DNA of 64,000 bases, from assembly GCA_965279735.1 (NCBI GenBank), contig OZ257260.1:1178001-1242000 (forward strand). The letters are read 5' to 3'. Of the stretch, positions 21,656 through 33,178 are shown in pieces (position 1 is the stretch's first letter; the number at the start of each line of letters is the position of its first letter). A program made the position numbers and the translations under genes. The notes beneath the pieces were generated by a model that had not been told where the DNA came from, made no database searches, and saw only the letters and a program-made list of their open reading frames with translations. The DNA is from CAIUGU01 sp965279735. Lineage in GTDB: Bacteria > Pseudomonadota > Gammaproteobacteria > Steroidobacterales > Steroidobacteraceae.

Positions 21656-22264
21656 ATGACCATCGTCAACCTGCTGTTCTATGCCTTCTCGGCGATCCTG
21701 ATCGGATCTGCCATCGGCGTGATTACGTCGCGCAATCCCGTGCATTCGGCGCTGTTCCTCGTCTTTGCCTTCTTCAACAGCGCGGTCATCTGGTTGCTGC
21801 TCGAAGCCGAGTTCCTGGCGATCGTGCTGGTGCTGGTCTATGTCGGTGCCGTGATGGTGCTGTTCCTCTTCGTGGTCATGATGCTGGACATCAACGTCGC
21901 GCAGATGCGCGAGGGATTCACGAAATACGCGCCGCTCGGGGTGCTTGTGGCGCTGGTGGTCATCGGCGAGATCGGCAGCGTGGTCTGGGTCAAGAAAATG
22001 GGTTTCGACAGCATCGATCCCGTGCAGGCCCTGCCAGCGGGCTACAGCAATACCAAGGCACTGGGACAGCTGCTGTATTCCGACTACGTCTATCCGTTTG
22101 AGCTCGCAGCAGTGATCCTGCTGGTGGCGATCGTGGCCGCGATCATCCTGACGATGCGCAAGCGTCCGGGTCTCAAGGCCCAGGACATCGGGGCGCAGGT
22201 GGCTGTCCGTGCCAAAGATCGGGTACGCATCGTGAAGATGGATGCGGAGGCGAAGAACCCATGA
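21656..22264 (+). CDS. nuoJ: NADH-quinone oxidoreductase subunit J
   Basis: NuoJ (ND6) is a membrane subunit next to NuoK. The ATG at 21656, one base after the nuoI stop, gives 202 residues with five helices; an in-frame extension to 21638 inside nuoI is rejected. The conserved helix-three segment VLVYVGAVMVLFLFVVMMLD contains the pi-bulge region involved in gating. The stop overlaps nuoK by four bases. Confidence 0.96.
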   Translation: MTIVNLLFYAFSAILIGSAIGVITSRNPVHSALFLVFAFFNSAVIWLLLEAEFLAIVLVLVYVGAVMVLFLFVVMMLDINVAQMREGFTKYAPLGVLVALVVIGEIGSVVWVKKMGFDSIDPVQALPAGYSNTKALGQLLYSDYVYPFELAAVILLVAIVAAIILTMRKRPGLKAQDIGAQVAVRAKDRVRIVKMDAEAKNP

Positions 22265-22566
22265 TTACCCTCCAGAGTGTCCTGGTGCTCGCGGGCATCC
22301 TTTTTTCCCTGAGCGTCGCCGGCATCTTCCTGAACCGGAAGAACGTCATCCTGCTGCTCATGTGCATCGAGCTCATGCTGCTGGCAGTCAATTTCAATTT
22401 CATCGCCTTCGCGCGTCAGCTCGGTGACATCGACGGCCAGATATTCGTGTTCTTCATTCTCACGGTAGCCGCGGCGGAATCCGCCATTGGCCTCGCGATC
22501 CTCGTCGTCCTGTTCCGCGAGCGCCGGAGCATCAACGTCGAAGAACTCGATACGATGAAAGGTTAG
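22261..22566 (+). CDS. nuoK: NADH-quinone oxidoreductase subunit K
   Basis: NuoK (ND4L) is a small three-helix proton-translocating subunit. At 101 residues it matches the family. The two buried glutamates used in coupling lie in CIELMLLAVN and in AAAESAIGLAI. The ATG at 22261 overlaps the nuoJ stop. A 111-base gap then separates it from nuoL, unusually large for this operon. Confidence 0.97.
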   Translation: MITLQSVLVLAGILFSLSVAGIFLNRKNVILLLMCIELMLLAVNFNFIAFARQLGDIDGQIFVFFILTVAAAESAIGLAILVVLFRERRSINVEELDTMKG

Positions 22567-22677
22567 AACTGGAACATGGCACGACATCACTCCATGTGCG
22601 AGCGAAAATTCGCCACCGGTCGCAAGACCATGTATGCGGTTGGCACCTCCGAGCGCCGATAGCGAGACCCTGACTCC

Positions 22678-24753
<2,076 letters not shown>

Positions 24754-24785
24754 TCGCCTGAAGTTCAAGAAGCAGAAGAATCGTC

Positions 24786-26300
24786 ATGCAGTTTGACTGG
24801 CCCATCCTGAGTGTCCTCGTCTGGCTGCCCATCCTCGGCGGTGTGGCGGCGCTTGCGTTGGGCGATCGTGTGCCGGCCGCCGGCCGCTGGATTTCGCTGC
24901 TGGTCACCGTGATCACCTTTGGGCTCTCGATCCAGCTCTATACCGGTTTCGATACGACGACCGCGCAGATGCAGTTCGTAGAGCGCGCTTCCTGGATTCC
25001 TGCGTTCAACGCCTGGTACTACCTCGGGGTCGATGGCATCGCGATGCCGCTCGTCGTCCTGACGACCTTCATCACGCCGTTGATCGTGATTGCCGGCTGG
25101 ACTGTGATCGAGAAGAAGCCGTCGCAGTACTTCGCAGCCTTCCTGATTCTCGAAGGCCTGATGATCGGCGTATTTGCGGCACTGGATGCGCTGCTGTTCT
25201 ACGTGTTCTGGGAAGCAATGCTGATCCCGATGTTCATCATCATCGGCATCTGGGGCGGTCCGCGGCGGGTCTACGCCACCCTCAAGTTCTTCCTGTACAC
25301 GTTCCTCGGCTCGGTGTTCATGCTGGTCTCCCTGATCTACCTGTACCTCAAGACGGGCAGCTACGAGATCGCGGTCTTCCAGGACACACCCCTCGGGATT
25401 CGCGAGCAGATCTACATCTTCATCGCCTTCGCCCTGGCTTTCGCCGTGAAGGTGCCGATGTGGCCGGTGCACACCTGGTTGCCGGATGCGCACGTGGAAG
25501 CGCCCACGGGCGGCTCGGTCGTGCTGGCAGCGATCATGCTGAAGATGGGCGGGTACGGCTTCCTGCGCTTCAGCCTGCCGATCGCGCCGGATGCGAGCAA
25601 TGAGCTGTCGTGGCTGATCATCGGTGCGTCGCTGGTAGCGGTGGTCTACATCGGCTTCGTGGCGCTGGTGCAGCAGGACATGAAGAAGCTGATCGCGTAC
25701 TCCTCGATCGCGCACATGGGCTTCGTCACGCTGGGTTCGTTCCTCGTGTTCGATATCGCCGCGTCAACCGGTGGCCTGCGCGGTGCGGCGATGGGCATCG
25801 ATGGCGCGATGGTGCAGATGATTTCGCACGGTCTCGTGTCGGGAGCGATGTTCCTCTGCGTCGGCGTGATGTATGACCGCGTGCACAGCCGCGAAATCAG
25901 CGCCTACGGTGGCGTGGTCAATACGATGCCGATCTTTGCGGCATTCATGGTGCTCTTTGCGATGGCCAATGCCGGCTTGCCGGGCACTTCCGGTTTCGTC
26001 GGCGAGTTCCTCGTCATCCTCGCGAGCTTCCGCGCCGACTTCTGGTACGCGTTCCTGGCGGCGATGACGTTGATCCTCGGCGCGGCGTATACGCTGTGGC
26101 TGGTCAAGCGGGTGCTCTTCGGGGCAGTCGCGAACCATCATGTTGCCGAGCTCAAGGACGTCAACGCCCGCGAATTCATCGTGCTTGCCGTTCTGGCTGT
26201 GGCCGTGCTGGCGCTGGGCATCTGGCCGGCGCCTTTGCTCGAAGTCATGCGGCCGACGGTCGAGAATCTCGTCCAGCACATCATGGCGAGCAAGCTGTAA
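24786..26300 (+). CDS. nuoM: NADH-quinone oxidoreductase subunit M
   Basis: NuoM (ND4) is an antiporter-like proton channel subunit with about 14 helices. The 504 residues include the catalytic glutamate segment FYVFWEAMLIPMFIIIG, the lysine-bearing LPDAHVEAPTGGSVVLA and QQDMKKLIAYSSIAHMGFV. It starts at ATG 24786, 32 bases after nuoL. Confidence 0.98.
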   Translation: MQFDWPILSVLVWLPILGGVAALALGDRVPAAGRWISLLVTVITFGLSIQLYTGFDTTTAQMQFVERASWIPAFNAWYYLGVDGIAMPLVVLTTFITPLIVIAGWTVIEKKPSQYFAAFLILEGLMIGVFAALDALLFYVFWEAMLIPMFIIIGIWGGPRRVYATLKFFLYTFLGSVFMLVSLIYLYLKTGSYEIAVFQDTPLGIREQIYIFIAFALAFAVKVPMWPVHTWLPDAHVEAPTGGSVVLAAIMLKMGGYGFLRFSLPIAPDASNELSWLIIGASLVAVVYIGFVALVQQDMKKLIAYSSIAHMGFVTLGSFLVFDIAASTGGLRGAAMGIDGAMVQMISHGLVSGAMFLCVGVMYDRVHSREISAYGGVVNTMPIFAAFMVLFAMANAGLPGTSGFVGEFLVILASFRADFWYAFLAAMTLILGAAYTLWLVKRVLFGAVANHHVAELKDVNAREFIVLAVLAVAVLALGIWPAPLLEVMRPTVENLVQHIMASKL

Positions 26301-26304
26301 GACT

Positions 26305-27750
26305 ATGCCAACCGACATCACTTCCGTCGCCGATCTTGCCCCCGCCTGGGCCGAGATCTTCGTGCTCACGGCCACCTGCGTGGTCCTGCTGGCCGATGTG
26401 TTCTTTGGCGAGAAGCAGCGCTGGCTGACGTTCACGCTGTCGCTGCTGACGCTGGCCGGCGCTGCTGCGGTCACGCTGATGCACGGTGCGACAACCCGCG
26501 AGCTGGCCTTCAGCGGCATGTTCGTCTCCGATCCGATGGGCGATGTGCTCAAGCTCTTCACATATGGTGCGGTCGCGGTTTCCTTCATCTACTCGCGGGA
26601 CTACCTGACGAGGCGCGGCCTCGCCAAGGGCGAGTTCTACGTCCTGTCACTGTTCGCGATGCTCGGCATCATGGTGATGATCACGGCGGGCAGCCTGCTC
26701 ACGATCTATCTCGGCGTTGAGCTGCTCTCGCTCTCGCTGTACGCACTGGTGGCGTTTGATCGCGACTCGGGTGTGGCGGCGGAATCCGCGATCAAGTACT
26801 TCGTCCTGGGCGCCATCGCCTCGGGCACGCTGCTTTACGGTATCTCGATGGTGTACGGAATTACCGGTTCGCTAAGGCTCGATGAAGTGGCGGTGGGTGT
26901 TGCCGAGGTTGGTCCGTCGCAGCTCGGGCTGGTCTTCGGCCTCGCGTTCATCGTGGTCGGTGTCGGCTTCAAGTTCGGCGCCGTCCCGTTCCACATGTGG
27001 CTGCCGGACGTGTACCACGGCTCGCCGACCCCCGTGACCCTGTTCATCGGCGCCGCACCCAAGATTGCTTCGTTTGCACTGGCCATTCGCGTCCTGGCGG
27101 AGGGCCTGGGCGGCATGGCGGATGGCTGGCAGGACATGCTCATCGTCCTTTCCGTGCTGTCGATGGCGGTCGGCAACATCGTTGCCATCTCCCAGACGAA
27201 CCTCAAGCGCATGCTGGCGTATTCGACGATCTCGCATGTCGGCTTTATCCTGCTCGGCATCCTGGCGGGTACGCAGGGCGGCTACCAGGCAGCGATGTAC
27301 TACACGCTGACCTACGTGATCATGTCTCTCGGCGGCTTCGGGATGATCCTGCTGTTGTCCCGCGATGGCTTCGAAAGCGATCGTCTCGAGGACGTCAGGG
27401 GTCTTGCCCGCAAGAGCCCCTGGTTTGCATTCGTCATGCTGATGATCATGTTCAGCATGGCCGGGGTGCCTCCCTTCGTCGGCTTCTGGGCCAAGATCGC
27501 GGTCATCGGCGCAGTAGTCGATATCGGCAACACCTGGCTCGCCGGTGTCGCGGTGTTCTTCTCGGTGATCGGCGCGTTCTACTACCTGCGCGTCATCAAG
27601 CTCATGTACTTCGATGAACCGACGGATCTCGGTGCGATCGAGGCGGGCGGCTCCATGCGACTGGTCCTGAGTGCCAATGGACTCGCGGTACTGGCACTCG
27701 GCATCTTCCCCAGCGTCCTGCTCGATCTGTGCATCCGCGTCCTGCAGTGA
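26305..27750 (+). CDS. nuoN: NADH-quinone oxidoreductase subunit N
   Basis: NuoN (ND2) is the third antiporter-like subunit and the last gene of the operon. The ATG at 26305, four bases after the nuoM stop, gives 481 residues; the in-frame extension to 26140 inside nuoM is rejected. Key motifs are LGVELLSLSLYALVAF with the channel Glu, LPDVYHGSPTPVTLFIGAAP and SQTNLKRMLAYSTISHVGF. A hairpin at 27769-27795 follows. Confidence 0.98.
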   Translation: MPTDITSVADLAPAWAEIFVLTATCVVLLADVFFGEKQRWLTFTLSLLTLAGAAAVTLMHGATTRELAFSGMFVSDPMGDVLKLFTYGAVAVSFIYSRDYLTRRGLAKGEFYVLSLFAMLGIMVMITAGSLLTIYLGVELLSLSLYALVAFDRDSGVAAESAIKYFVLGAIASGTLLYGISMVYGITGSLRLDEVAVGVAEVGPSQLGLVFGLAFIVVGVGFKFGAVPFHMWLPDVYHGSPTPVTLFIGAAPKIASFALAIRVLAEGLGGMADGWQDMLIVLSVLSMAVGNIVAISQTNLKRMLAYSTISHVGFILLGILAGTQGGYQAAMYYTLTYVIMSLGGFGMILLLSRDGFESDRLEDVRGLARKSPWFAFVMLMIMFSMAGVPPFVGFWAKIAVIGAVVDIGNTWLAGVAVFFSVIGAFYYLRVIKLMYFDEPTDLGAIEAGGSMRLVLSANGLAVLALGIFPSVLLDLCIRVLQ

Positions 27751-27768
27751 TCCGATACTTGAAGTGGC

Positions 27769-27795
27769 GCTCTTAAGCTACTGATTCATAAGAGC
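27769..27795. terminator. Hairpin between convergent nuoN and arsC-like gene
   Basis: A perfect seven-base stem (27769-27775 with 27789-27795) around a 13-base loop lies between the convergent genes and touches the arsC stop codon. There is no strong T-run on either strand, so terminator function is plausible but weakly supported. Confidence 0.35.
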
Positions 27796-28164
27796 TTAGA
27801 GCAGCTCCAGAACCGTCTCGGGCGGGCGGGCAAGTCGCGTCCCTTTCAACGTCACTACGATCGGGCGTTCCACGAGGATGGGGTGGACGATCATCGCGTC
27901 GATGATGGCTTCATCCGTTGTCCCCGCGTGCAGCAACCCCAGGTCTGCGACCAGCTCCGCTGCCGGGCTGTTCTTCTTTCGCAGGATGTCGACAGGCTTG
28001 GCATGCATCGCGTGCACCAGGTCCTTCAGCTGCGGTCGAGTCCAGCCGGTCGTGAGGTACTCAACGACATTGGGTTCATGACCCGCTGCCTTGATGAGCG
28101 CCAGCACCTTTCGCGATGTCGTGCACGCGGGGTTGTGGAAGATAGTGATGGGCGAATCGCTCAT
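27796..28164 (-). CDS. arsC: ArsC-type arsenate reductase (glutaredoxin-dependent)
   Basis: This thioredoxin-fold protein of 122 residues matches the E. coli ArsC type, which reduces arsenate with glutathione/glutaredoxin. The active Cys is in HNPACTTSR, and the conserved Arg residues lie in ILRKK, HPILVERPIVV and GTRLARPPE. The chosen ATG at 28164 has AGGAG upstream; the longer in-frame reading to 28311 is rejected. No arsR or arsB lies nearby, so a role in arsenate resistance rests on the family assignment alone. Confidence 0.88.
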   Translation of the reverse strand: MSDSPITIFHNPACTTSRKVLALIKAAGHEPNVVEYLTTGWTRPQLKDLVHAMHAKPVDILRKKNSPAAELVADLGLLHAGTTDEAIIDAMIVHPILVERPIVVTLKGTRLARPPETVLELL

Positions 28165-28334
28165 GTTCAGCTCCTTCAGTTGCGAAGACTGTAGCGCAGC
28201 CCGATGGCGCGCGATGTAGGACACCGCCGATAGGACAAGCCGTGTCCCGCCTGCATCGCCAGAACGCTGGAAAGAGATGATTGATCCCGCCCGAAGTCGA
28301 TGACAATCCAATCAAAGGTATTCAAGAGGCCTGC

Positions 28335-28532
28335 ATGGCAACGTTTGCTGAAGTCAGAAGTGCATGGAACGCCGCGGCAGTGCGGCTCGGCGTCAATCCC
28401 GACAATCTTGCTCATCGTCATGAACTCGCCAGGACGGTACGACGGTGGATCGTCGAGGCAGCAGGATTGCCTGCCGATGAGAAGGCCCAGCAGTACCGGA
28501 TGGCGGTCTGGGGTCTCGACGACATCAAGTAG
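28335..28532 (+). CDS. Small hypothetical protein upstream of topoisomerase IB
   Basis: A 65-residue, mostly helical, charged protein beginning MATFAEVRSAWN. The ATG at 28335 has AGAGG just upstream. I do not recognise a family. Its stop lies only 11 bases before the topoisomerase IB gene, so the two are probably co-transcribed, and the next genes encode LigD and Ku. A link to DNA end processing is suggested only by position. Trp residues near both ends and a central HRHELARTVRRW helix are visible. Confidence 0.6.
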   Translation: MATFAEVRSAWNAAAVRLGVNPDNLAHRHELARTVRRWIVEAAGLPADEKAQQYRMAVWGLDDIK

Positions 28533-28543
28533 GACAAGGCGCG

Positions 28544-29593
28544 ATGACGCTGCAATCCGGTAGCGCGCTGGAATCGGCGCGTGCCGCCAGAAAGGTCGGG
28601 CTCGTCTACGTTTCAGACAACGACCCGGGAATCCGGCGCGAAAAAAGCGGCAAAGGGTTCCGCTATTTCAGGCCTGACGCGAAACCCGTCAAGGCGAAGG
28701 CCGAGCTCAAGCGGATATCAAGCCTGGCCATTCCACCCGCGTATCGCGATGTGTGGATCTGCACCGAGAAGCTTGGCCATCTCCAGGCCACAGGCCGCGA
28801 CGATCGCGGACGCAAGCAATACCGCTACCACGAACAGTGGCGGCAGGTACGGGATGTCACCAAATTCGATCGCATGGTCCAGTTCGGCAAGGCGCTGCCT
28901 GCGCTTCGCCTGCATCTCAAGCGCGATCTCGCCAGGGACGGATTGCCCCGCGAAAAAGTCCTGGCGGTGATCGTCAGCCTGCTCGACGCCACGCGCATTC
29001 GCATCGGCAATGCCGAATACGCCCGGGACAATCACAGCTTTGGACTCACGACGCTGCGCAACCGGCACGTCAGCTTCATTCGCGACGGCCGCGCCCGTTT
29101 CCAGTTCAAGGGCAAGAGTGGCAAGGAGCACGAGGTCGTCGTCACTGATCGGCGAATCGTCGCCATCGTGCGGAACTGCCAGGATCTTCCGGGCCAGCAA
29201 TTGTTCCAGTTCGTCGGTGACGATGGACAGCGCCACCCCGTCACTTCGAATGACGTCAACGAGTATCTCCAGGCGATCATGGGTGAGGATTTCACGTCCA
29301 AGGATTTCCGGACTTGGCACGCGACGCTGCGTGCCTTCATGTTGCTGTCGGCTGTCCCGCTACCCGCACCCGCGAGCGAGCGCGCCTGCAGGAAGGAAAT
29401 CACTACGGTGGTACGCCAGGTGGCTGAGGAGTTGCGGAACACTCCCGCCGTGTGCCGCAAGTCGTATATCAACCCTCAAGTCTTCACCGCATGGCGCTCG
29501 GGTTCGTTGGGCAAACGAAAGCAGGATCGAACCACCTTGCGATCCGCCGAGCTAGCCGTCCTGGCATTTCTGTCTCGCCACCCCCACCGATGA
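28544..29593 (+). CDS. DNA topoisomerase IB (eukaryote/poxvirus-like)
   Basis: This enzyme relaxes supercoils through a 3'-phosphotyrosine nick without ATP. The 349-residue protein has the bacterial TopIB N-terminal domain (DNDPGIRREKSGKGFRY, then IPPAYRDVWIC) and a tyrosine-recombinase-like catalytic domain. Active-site elements are LLDATRIRIGNAEY (Arg), a Lys in the FKGKSGKEH loop, FRTWHAT (Arg/His) and the nucleophile Tyr308 in CRKSYINP. It heads a cluster with ligD and ku. Confidence 0.95.
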   Translation: MTLQSGSALESARAARKVGLVYVSDNDPGIRREKSGKGFRYFRPDAKPVKAKAELKRISSLAIPPAYRDVWICTEKLGHLQATGRDDRGRKQYRYHEQWRQVRDVTKFDRMVQFGKALPALRLHLKRDLARDGLPREKVLAVIVSLLDATRIRIGNAEYARDNHSFGLTTLRNRHVSFIRDGRARFQFKGKSGKEHEVVVTDRRIVAIVRNCQDLPGQQLFQFVGDDGQRHPVTSNDVNEYLQAIMGEDFTSKDFRTWHATLRAFMLLSAVPLPAPASERACRKEITTVVRQVAEELRNTPAVCRKSYINPQVFTAWRSGSLGKRKQDRTTLRSAELAVLAFLSRHPHR

Positions 29594-29629
29594 GGTGAGG
29601 AACTGTAGGACGCGACTGACGCTTATTCG

Positions 29630-32287
29630 ATGCCGCTGCCGATGGAGAACCGGTTGCAGTTCGAGAATGCTCGCGCGATGGCCAATTCGTTGTCGCAGTA
29701 CCACCGGAAACGGAACTTCAGCCGCACTGCGGAGCCTCGGGGCAAGACCGTCGAGCGCTCGGCAAAACAGCTTCGTTTCATCATCCAGAAACACGCGGCT
29801 CGTCGGCTTCACTACGATCTGCGCCTGGAGTTCGATGGGGTCTTCAAGTCCTGGGCGGTCACCCGCGGTCCCTCCATCAATCCCGCTGACAAGCGCCTGG
29901 CTGTTGAAGTGGAAGATCATCCGCTCGAATACGGAAACTTCGAAGGCACGATTCCGCAGGGAGAGTATGGCGGTGGAACGGTGCAGCTCTGGGACGGCGG
30001 GTACTGGGAGCCGCTCGAAGGCTTCGATCCCGAGCAAGGTCTCAAGACCGGCAACCTGAAGTTCACGTTGCAAGGTGAGCGTTTACGGGGGGAGTGGGCA
30101 TTGGTCCGTATGCGCAAGGAAGGGACGCGGCACAACTGGTTGCTGCTGAAGAAGAAGGACGCCGCAGCCGGCTCGGCAAAAGCGGCCGAGCGGCTGCTGC
30201 AGGAAGACAGTTCGGTGGCTTCGGCGCGGTCCATGAAGGAAATCGCCGCAGGTGGCTCAAAAAAGTCCGCAGCCCGATCTGCATCCGCTTCTGCAAAGCG
30301 CACGGAGAAGGGTTCACGCAGAGCAAAGTCTGCAGGGCGCATGCCGGAATTCGTACCACCCGAACTCTGCAGACTGGTGGCCCGCGCTCCGGAGGGCGAG
30401 GGTTGGGGTCACGAAGTGAAGTTCGATGGCTACCGGATGCAGCTTCGCGTTGAAAAAGGTGTGGCTCAATTGCGTACCCGGACCGGTCTCGACTGGACGC
30501 GGAAGTTTGGCGGGATTGCCACTGCTGCCAAACGGTTGCCGGACTGCATCGTCGACGGCGAGGTGGTGGCGCTCAACGCGTCGGGGGCTCCTGATTTCGG
30601 CGCACTTCAATCAGCACTCAAGGAAGGTGGAACCAAGGCGCTGATCTTCTACGCGTTCGATCTGCTTTTTCGCGACGAGAGCGATCTCCGCCAGGAACCG
30701 CTTCGCACCCGCAAGAAGGAACTTGCGCGAATGTTGCGGGGAATCAAGGGCGAAAAATCGATCATCCGCTTCGTGGATCACTTCGAAGCAGCGGGCGAGG
30801 CCGTGCTGAAATCCGCGTGCCAGATGTCTCTCGAAGGCATCATTTCCAAGAGACTCGACAGCCCGTATCGTTCCGGCCGCGGAGGCGACTGGACCAAGGC
30901 GAAGTGCCGCGCCGGACAGGAAGTCGTGATCGCAGGCTGGACCGAACAGGCAGGTCAACTTCGCTCATTGCTCGCCGGTATCTACCGGGAGGGAGAGCTC
31001 GTTTACATCGGCAGGGTGGGCACAGGCTACGGTCGTGATGTGAGTCAGTCTGTCTTGCCACAACTGCGCAAGGCAGCCGCCGCGAAAAGCCCGTTCGCAA
31101 AGCCCGCCCGAACCGGCAGCAATGCTGGCCTGCATTGGGCGAAGCCAAAGCTCGTTGCGGAAATCGCGTTTGCGGGCTGGACGCCTGATGGCAATCTGCG
31201 GCAAGCCGCCTTCAAAGGATTGCGATCCGACAAGCCGGCACGGGAAGTGACGGCGCTGGAAGGCCTTGAGGAAAAACGCGACGTAGATTCTGCGAGCCCG
31301 AACAGGCGTGGTCGGAAGTTGCTTCGGCAGTCGGACAATCCCTCAAGCGTGATGAGCGTGCCGATATCGAAACCGGACAAGGTGCTTTGGCCCGAGGTCG
31401 GTGACGACCCGGCGATGACGAAGCTCGATCTCGCGCGGTATTTCGAACGCGTGGGTGAATGGCTGTTCCCGCATGTCAAGGATCGGCCGTGCTCGATTGT
31501 TCGCGCGCCGGATGGCATCACCGGATCGACTTTCTTCCAGCGTCATGCCATGGCCGGTACGTCGAATCTTCTCGATGTCGTGAAGATCCGGGGTGATGCC
31601 AAGCCGTATCTCGTGATCCGTCGCATTGAGGGGTTGATCGCGCTGGCTCAATCCGCTGCAGTGGAGCTGCATCCCTGGAACTCGGAGCCGGGTCACCCGG
31701 AAATGCCGGGGCGTCTCGTTTTCGATCTCGATCCGGGGCCCGACGTGCCTTTCGCCGCCATCGTCAGCGCCGCTCACGAGGTCAGGGAGCGCCTTGAGAA
31801 GCTAGGGCTCGTGGCTTTCTGCAAGACTAGCGGTGGCAAGGGACTGCACGTGGTCGTGCCGTTGTCGACCGGAGCGAAGCAGGCGGTGGACTGGACAGTC
31901 GCGAAGGCGTTTGCAGCGACTGTGTCGATGCAGATGGCAGCCGACAGTCCCGACAAGTACGTGGCGAAGATGACGAAGAGTCTCCGTCAGGGACGGATCT
32001 ATCTCGACTATCTGCGCAATGGGCGTCTGGCCACGGCCGCTGCGGTGCTTTCGCCTCGTGCCCGCCCCGGCGCAACGGTCTCCATGCCACTCGAATGGCA
32101 ACAGGTTCGCAAGGGACTGGATCCCGCGAAATTCACACTCGCCACTGTTCCCTCGTTGCTGAACAAAGCAGGCTTCTGGCCCGATTACTGCGACAGCGAA
32201 CGATCGCTCAGGTCTGCGATCCGGCTTCTGGAAAAGGGTAGCTCGCGCCGCTCCAGAAGAGCGGATGCCGCCACCGTCTCGCGCTGA
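29630..32287 (+). CDS. ligD: Multifunctional NHEJ DNA ligase LigD
   Basis: LigD repairs double-strand breaks with Ku. The 885-residue protein has the Pseudomonas-type order. The N-terminal 3'-phosphoesterase domain (about 40-190) shows HAARRLHYDLRLE and IPQGEYGGG. The ATP-dependent ligase domain (about 235-540) has the nucleotidyl Lys264 in EVKFDGYR. The C-terminal primase-like polymerase domain (about 590-870) shows KPDKVLWP, FFQRHAM and a DLDPGP metal site. A Lys/Ser/Ala-rich linker joins the first two. ATG 29678 (MANSLSQYHRKRNF) is an equally likely start because homologues begin near there. Confidence 0.96.
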   Translation: MPLPMENRLQFENARAMANSLSQYHRKRNFSRTAEPRGKTVERSAKQLRFIIQKHAARRLHYDLRLEFDGVFKSWAVTRGPSINPADKRLAVEVEDHPLEYGNFEGTIPQGEYGGGTVQLWDGGYWEPLEGFDPEQGLKTGNLKFTLQGERLRGEWALVRMRKEGTRHNWLLLKKKDAAAGSAKAAERLLQEDSSVASARSMKEIAAGGSKKSAARSASASAKRTEKGSRRAKSAGRMPEFVPPELCRLVARAPEGEGWGHEVKFDGYRMQLRVEKGVAQLRTRTGLDWTRKFGGIATAAKRLPDCIVDGEVVALNASGAPDFGALQSALKEGGTKALIFYAFDLLFRDESDLRQEPLRTRKKELARMLRGIKGEKSIIRFVDHFEAAGEAVLKSACQMSLEGIISKRLDSPYRSGRGGDWTKAKCRAGQEVVIAGWTEQAGQLRSLLAGIYREGELVYIGRVGTGYGRDVSQSVLPQLRKAAAAKSPFAKPARTGSNAGLHWAKPKLVAEIAFAGWTPDGNLRQAAFKGLRSDKPAREVTALEGLEEKRDVDSASPNRRGRKLLRQSDNPSSVMSVPISKPDKVLWPEVGDDPAMTKLDLARYFERVGEWLFPHVKDRPCSIVRAPDGITGSTFFQRHAMAGTSNLLDVVKIRGDAKPYLVIRRIEGLIALAQSAAVELHPWNSEPGHPEMPGRLVFDLDPGPDVPFAAIVSAAHEVRERLEKLGLVAFCKTSGGKGLHVVVPLSTGAKQAVDWTVAKAFAATVSMQMAADSPDKYVAKMTKSLRQGRIYLDYLRNGRLATAAAVLSPRARPGATVSMPLEWQQVRKGLDPAKFTLATVPSLLNKAGFWPDYCDSERSLRSAIRLLEKGSSRRSRRADAATVSR

Positions 32288-32306
32288 TTTTCAAGGAGCA
32301 TTGATC

Positions 32307-33167
32307 ATGGCAAGACCGATCTGGAATGGAACCATCTCCTTTGGCCTGCTGAATGTCCCGGTACAGCTGTACTCCGGCGAGCGGTCGGTGGATCTGCAGT
32401 TGCGGATGCTGGACAGCCGCGATGAGAGTCCCATCCGCTATGAAAGGGTGAACAGCGAAACGGGCGAGGAAGTGCCGTGGAAGGAGATCGTGAAAGCCTA
32501 CGAGTATTCGAAGGGCAGCTATGTAGTGATCGACGAGGAGACGATTCGCAAGGCGCATCCCGAATCCACGGAGACTGTCGAGATCGAGGCCTTTGTCCCG
32601 CGGGAGGCGATCAGCCCGCGCTATTTCGAGAAGCCTTATTACCTCGTTCCTGCCAAAAAGGCGGAGAAGGGGTATGTGTTGCTCAGGGAGATCCTGAAGA
32701 AATCGGAGCGGGTGGGAATTGCCAAGGTGGTGATCCGGACAAGGCAGTACCTTGCAGCGGTCATGCCGGTGGACGACGCGCTGATCCTCAACCTGATGCG
32801 CTTCCCGCAGGAGCTGATCGAGGCCGATGAGTTCCAGCTTCCGGGTGGAGCGCTGACGAAATACCGGATTTCCCCGAAGGAAATCCAGATGGGCCAGGCA
32901 CTGGTGGAGTCGATGAGTACCGACTGGAAACCGGAGGACTACAAGGACGATTTCCGCCAGAAACTACGCAAGGTAATCGACACCCAGGTCGCGAAGAAGC
33001 GTGGCAAGAAGGTCAAGGAAGCGCCCGAACCGGTTGACGCGGAGCCGGAGACCACGAACGTAGTGGACTTCATGTCGCTGCTGAAGAAAAGTATTGAAGG
33101 GAAGGGCAAGCGCGCTCGTACACCCACCACGCACAAGAAAAAGACTTCACGTCGCCGCGCAAGCTGA
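32307..33167 (+). CDS. ku: Ku protein, NHEJ DNA end-binding
   Basis: Bacterial Ku homodimers encircle broken DNA ends and recruit LigD. The ATG at 32307 follows AAGGAG (32293-32298) and gives 286 residues; MARPIWNGTISFGLLNVPV is the family N-terminus. The core contains FVPREAISPRYFEKPYYL. The C-terminus (from about residue 250) is rich in Lys and Arg, like the DNA-binding tails of other bacterial Ku proteins. It lies 19 bases after ligD, so the two should be co-expressed. Confidence 0.96.
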   Translation: MARPIWNGTISFGLLNVPVQLYSGERSVDLQLRMLDSRDESPIRYERVNSETGEEVPWKEIVKAYEYSKGSYVVIDEETIRKAHPESTETVEIEAFVPREAISPRYFEKPYYLVPAKKAEKGYVLLREILKKSERVGIAKVVIRTRQYLAAVMPVDDALILNLMRFPQELIEADEFQLPGGALTKYRISPKEIQMGQALVESMSTDWKPEDYKDDFRQKLRKVIDTQVAKKRGKKVKEAPEPVDAEPETTNVVDFMSLLKKSIEGKGKRARTPTTHKKKTSRRRAS

Positions 33168-33178
33168 GGTCACGAGCC

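Noticed and set aside
27796..28164. arsC-like gene as part of an arsenic-resistance operon
   Set aside because: No arsR, arsB or acr3 lies next to it; resistance is not claimed beyond the family-level assignment.
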